This document shows, in pieces, positions 14,764-14,788 of a DNA stretch of 14,788 nt (its first letter is position 1; each line of letters begins with the position of its first letter). Below the pieces are notes generated by a model. It was not told where the DNA came from and ran no database searches. It worked only from the letters and a program-made list of their open reading frames with translations. Source of the stretch: an uncultured Lachnospiraceae bacterium (lineage in GTDB: Bacteria; Bacillota; Clostridia; Lachnospirales; Lachnospiraceae); assembly GCA_910578475.1 (NCBI GenBank), contig CAJTRK010000053.1, forward strand, positions 1-14,788, given 5' to 3'. The translations under genes and the position numbers were made by a program.

Positions 14764-14788
14764 AGGAAGGGTTTTTGATACCCTTCCT
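14764..14788 (+). terminator. Terminator hairpin, cut by the window end
   Basis: AGGAAGGGT (14764-14772) pairs perfectly with ACCCTTCCT (14780-14788) across a seven-base loop. The T run expected after it would lie outside the window. It would end transcripts that read through the Spo0A-domain gene and the inverted-repeat element. Confidence 0.65.

Noticed and set aside
1..14788. CRISPR array, rRNA gene, transposase or phage gene
   Set aside because: No regularly spaced repeats of 25-40 bases, no rRNA-like stretch and no transposase or phage motif was seen on either strand.

Overview
The window looks chromosomal and comes from a low-to-mid GC Bacillota, most likely a clostridial Lachnospiraceae-type gut bacterium. 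The evidence is a DUF3048 (YerB-like) lipoprotein, a DUF212/YuiD-type divergent PAP2 protein, a Spo0A effector domain, AGGAGG-type ribosome binding sites with several TTG starts, and closely spaced tRNA genes ending in intrinsic terminators. The family assignments rest on motifs read by eye; no database search was run.

Layout, left to right. (1) 1-456: the 3' end of tRNA-Asn(GTT) with a terminator, then a promoter, tRNA-Glu(TTC), tRNA-Cys(GCA) and a second terminator. (2) 560-4178: a cytoplasmic GH95-type glycoside hydrolase (alpha-L-fucosidase family), an 18-bp tandem repeat that starts over its stop codon, a membrane-anchored alpha/beta hydrolase, and a terminator shared with the convergent gene. 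(3) 4181-5446: a DUF3048 lipoprotein on the minus strand with its promoter. (4) 5447-7203: an intergenic region holding a broken zinc-ribbon-like reading frame, then an RmlD-type dTDP-4-dehydrorhamnose reductase, a hairpin-rich spacer and the DUF212 membrane protein. (5) 7257-13361: a minus-strand AraC-family regulator diverges, through overlapping promoters, from a plus-strand gene set: gmd, a polytopic GT-C-like membrane protein, fcl (GDP-L-fucose synthase) and a mannose-1-phosphate guanylyltransferase. Gmd has a long, strongly folded leader. (6) 13398-14788: a 5'-truncated sugar ABC permease, a stand-alone Spo0A DNA-binding domain with its own promoter, a 186-nt element closed by a nearly perfect 41-bp inverted repeat, and a terminator hairpin cut by the window end.

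Functionally, the core is GDP-L-fucose supply. ManC makes GDP-mannose, Gmd makes GDP-4-keto-6-deoxymannose, and Fcl makes GDP-L-fucose. The membrane protein lies between gmd and fcl, so it may use or assemble the fucosylated product. The nearby intracellular GH95 enzyme suggests the same strain can also release L-fucose or a similar sugar. The AraC protein is the obvious candidate local regulator.

The most unexplained parts are the non-coding ones: the gmd leader (8183-8417), the 41-bp inverted-repeat element (14560-14745), and the paired hairpins at 6627-6691. The Spo0A domain lacking a receiver is the most interesting protein feature.
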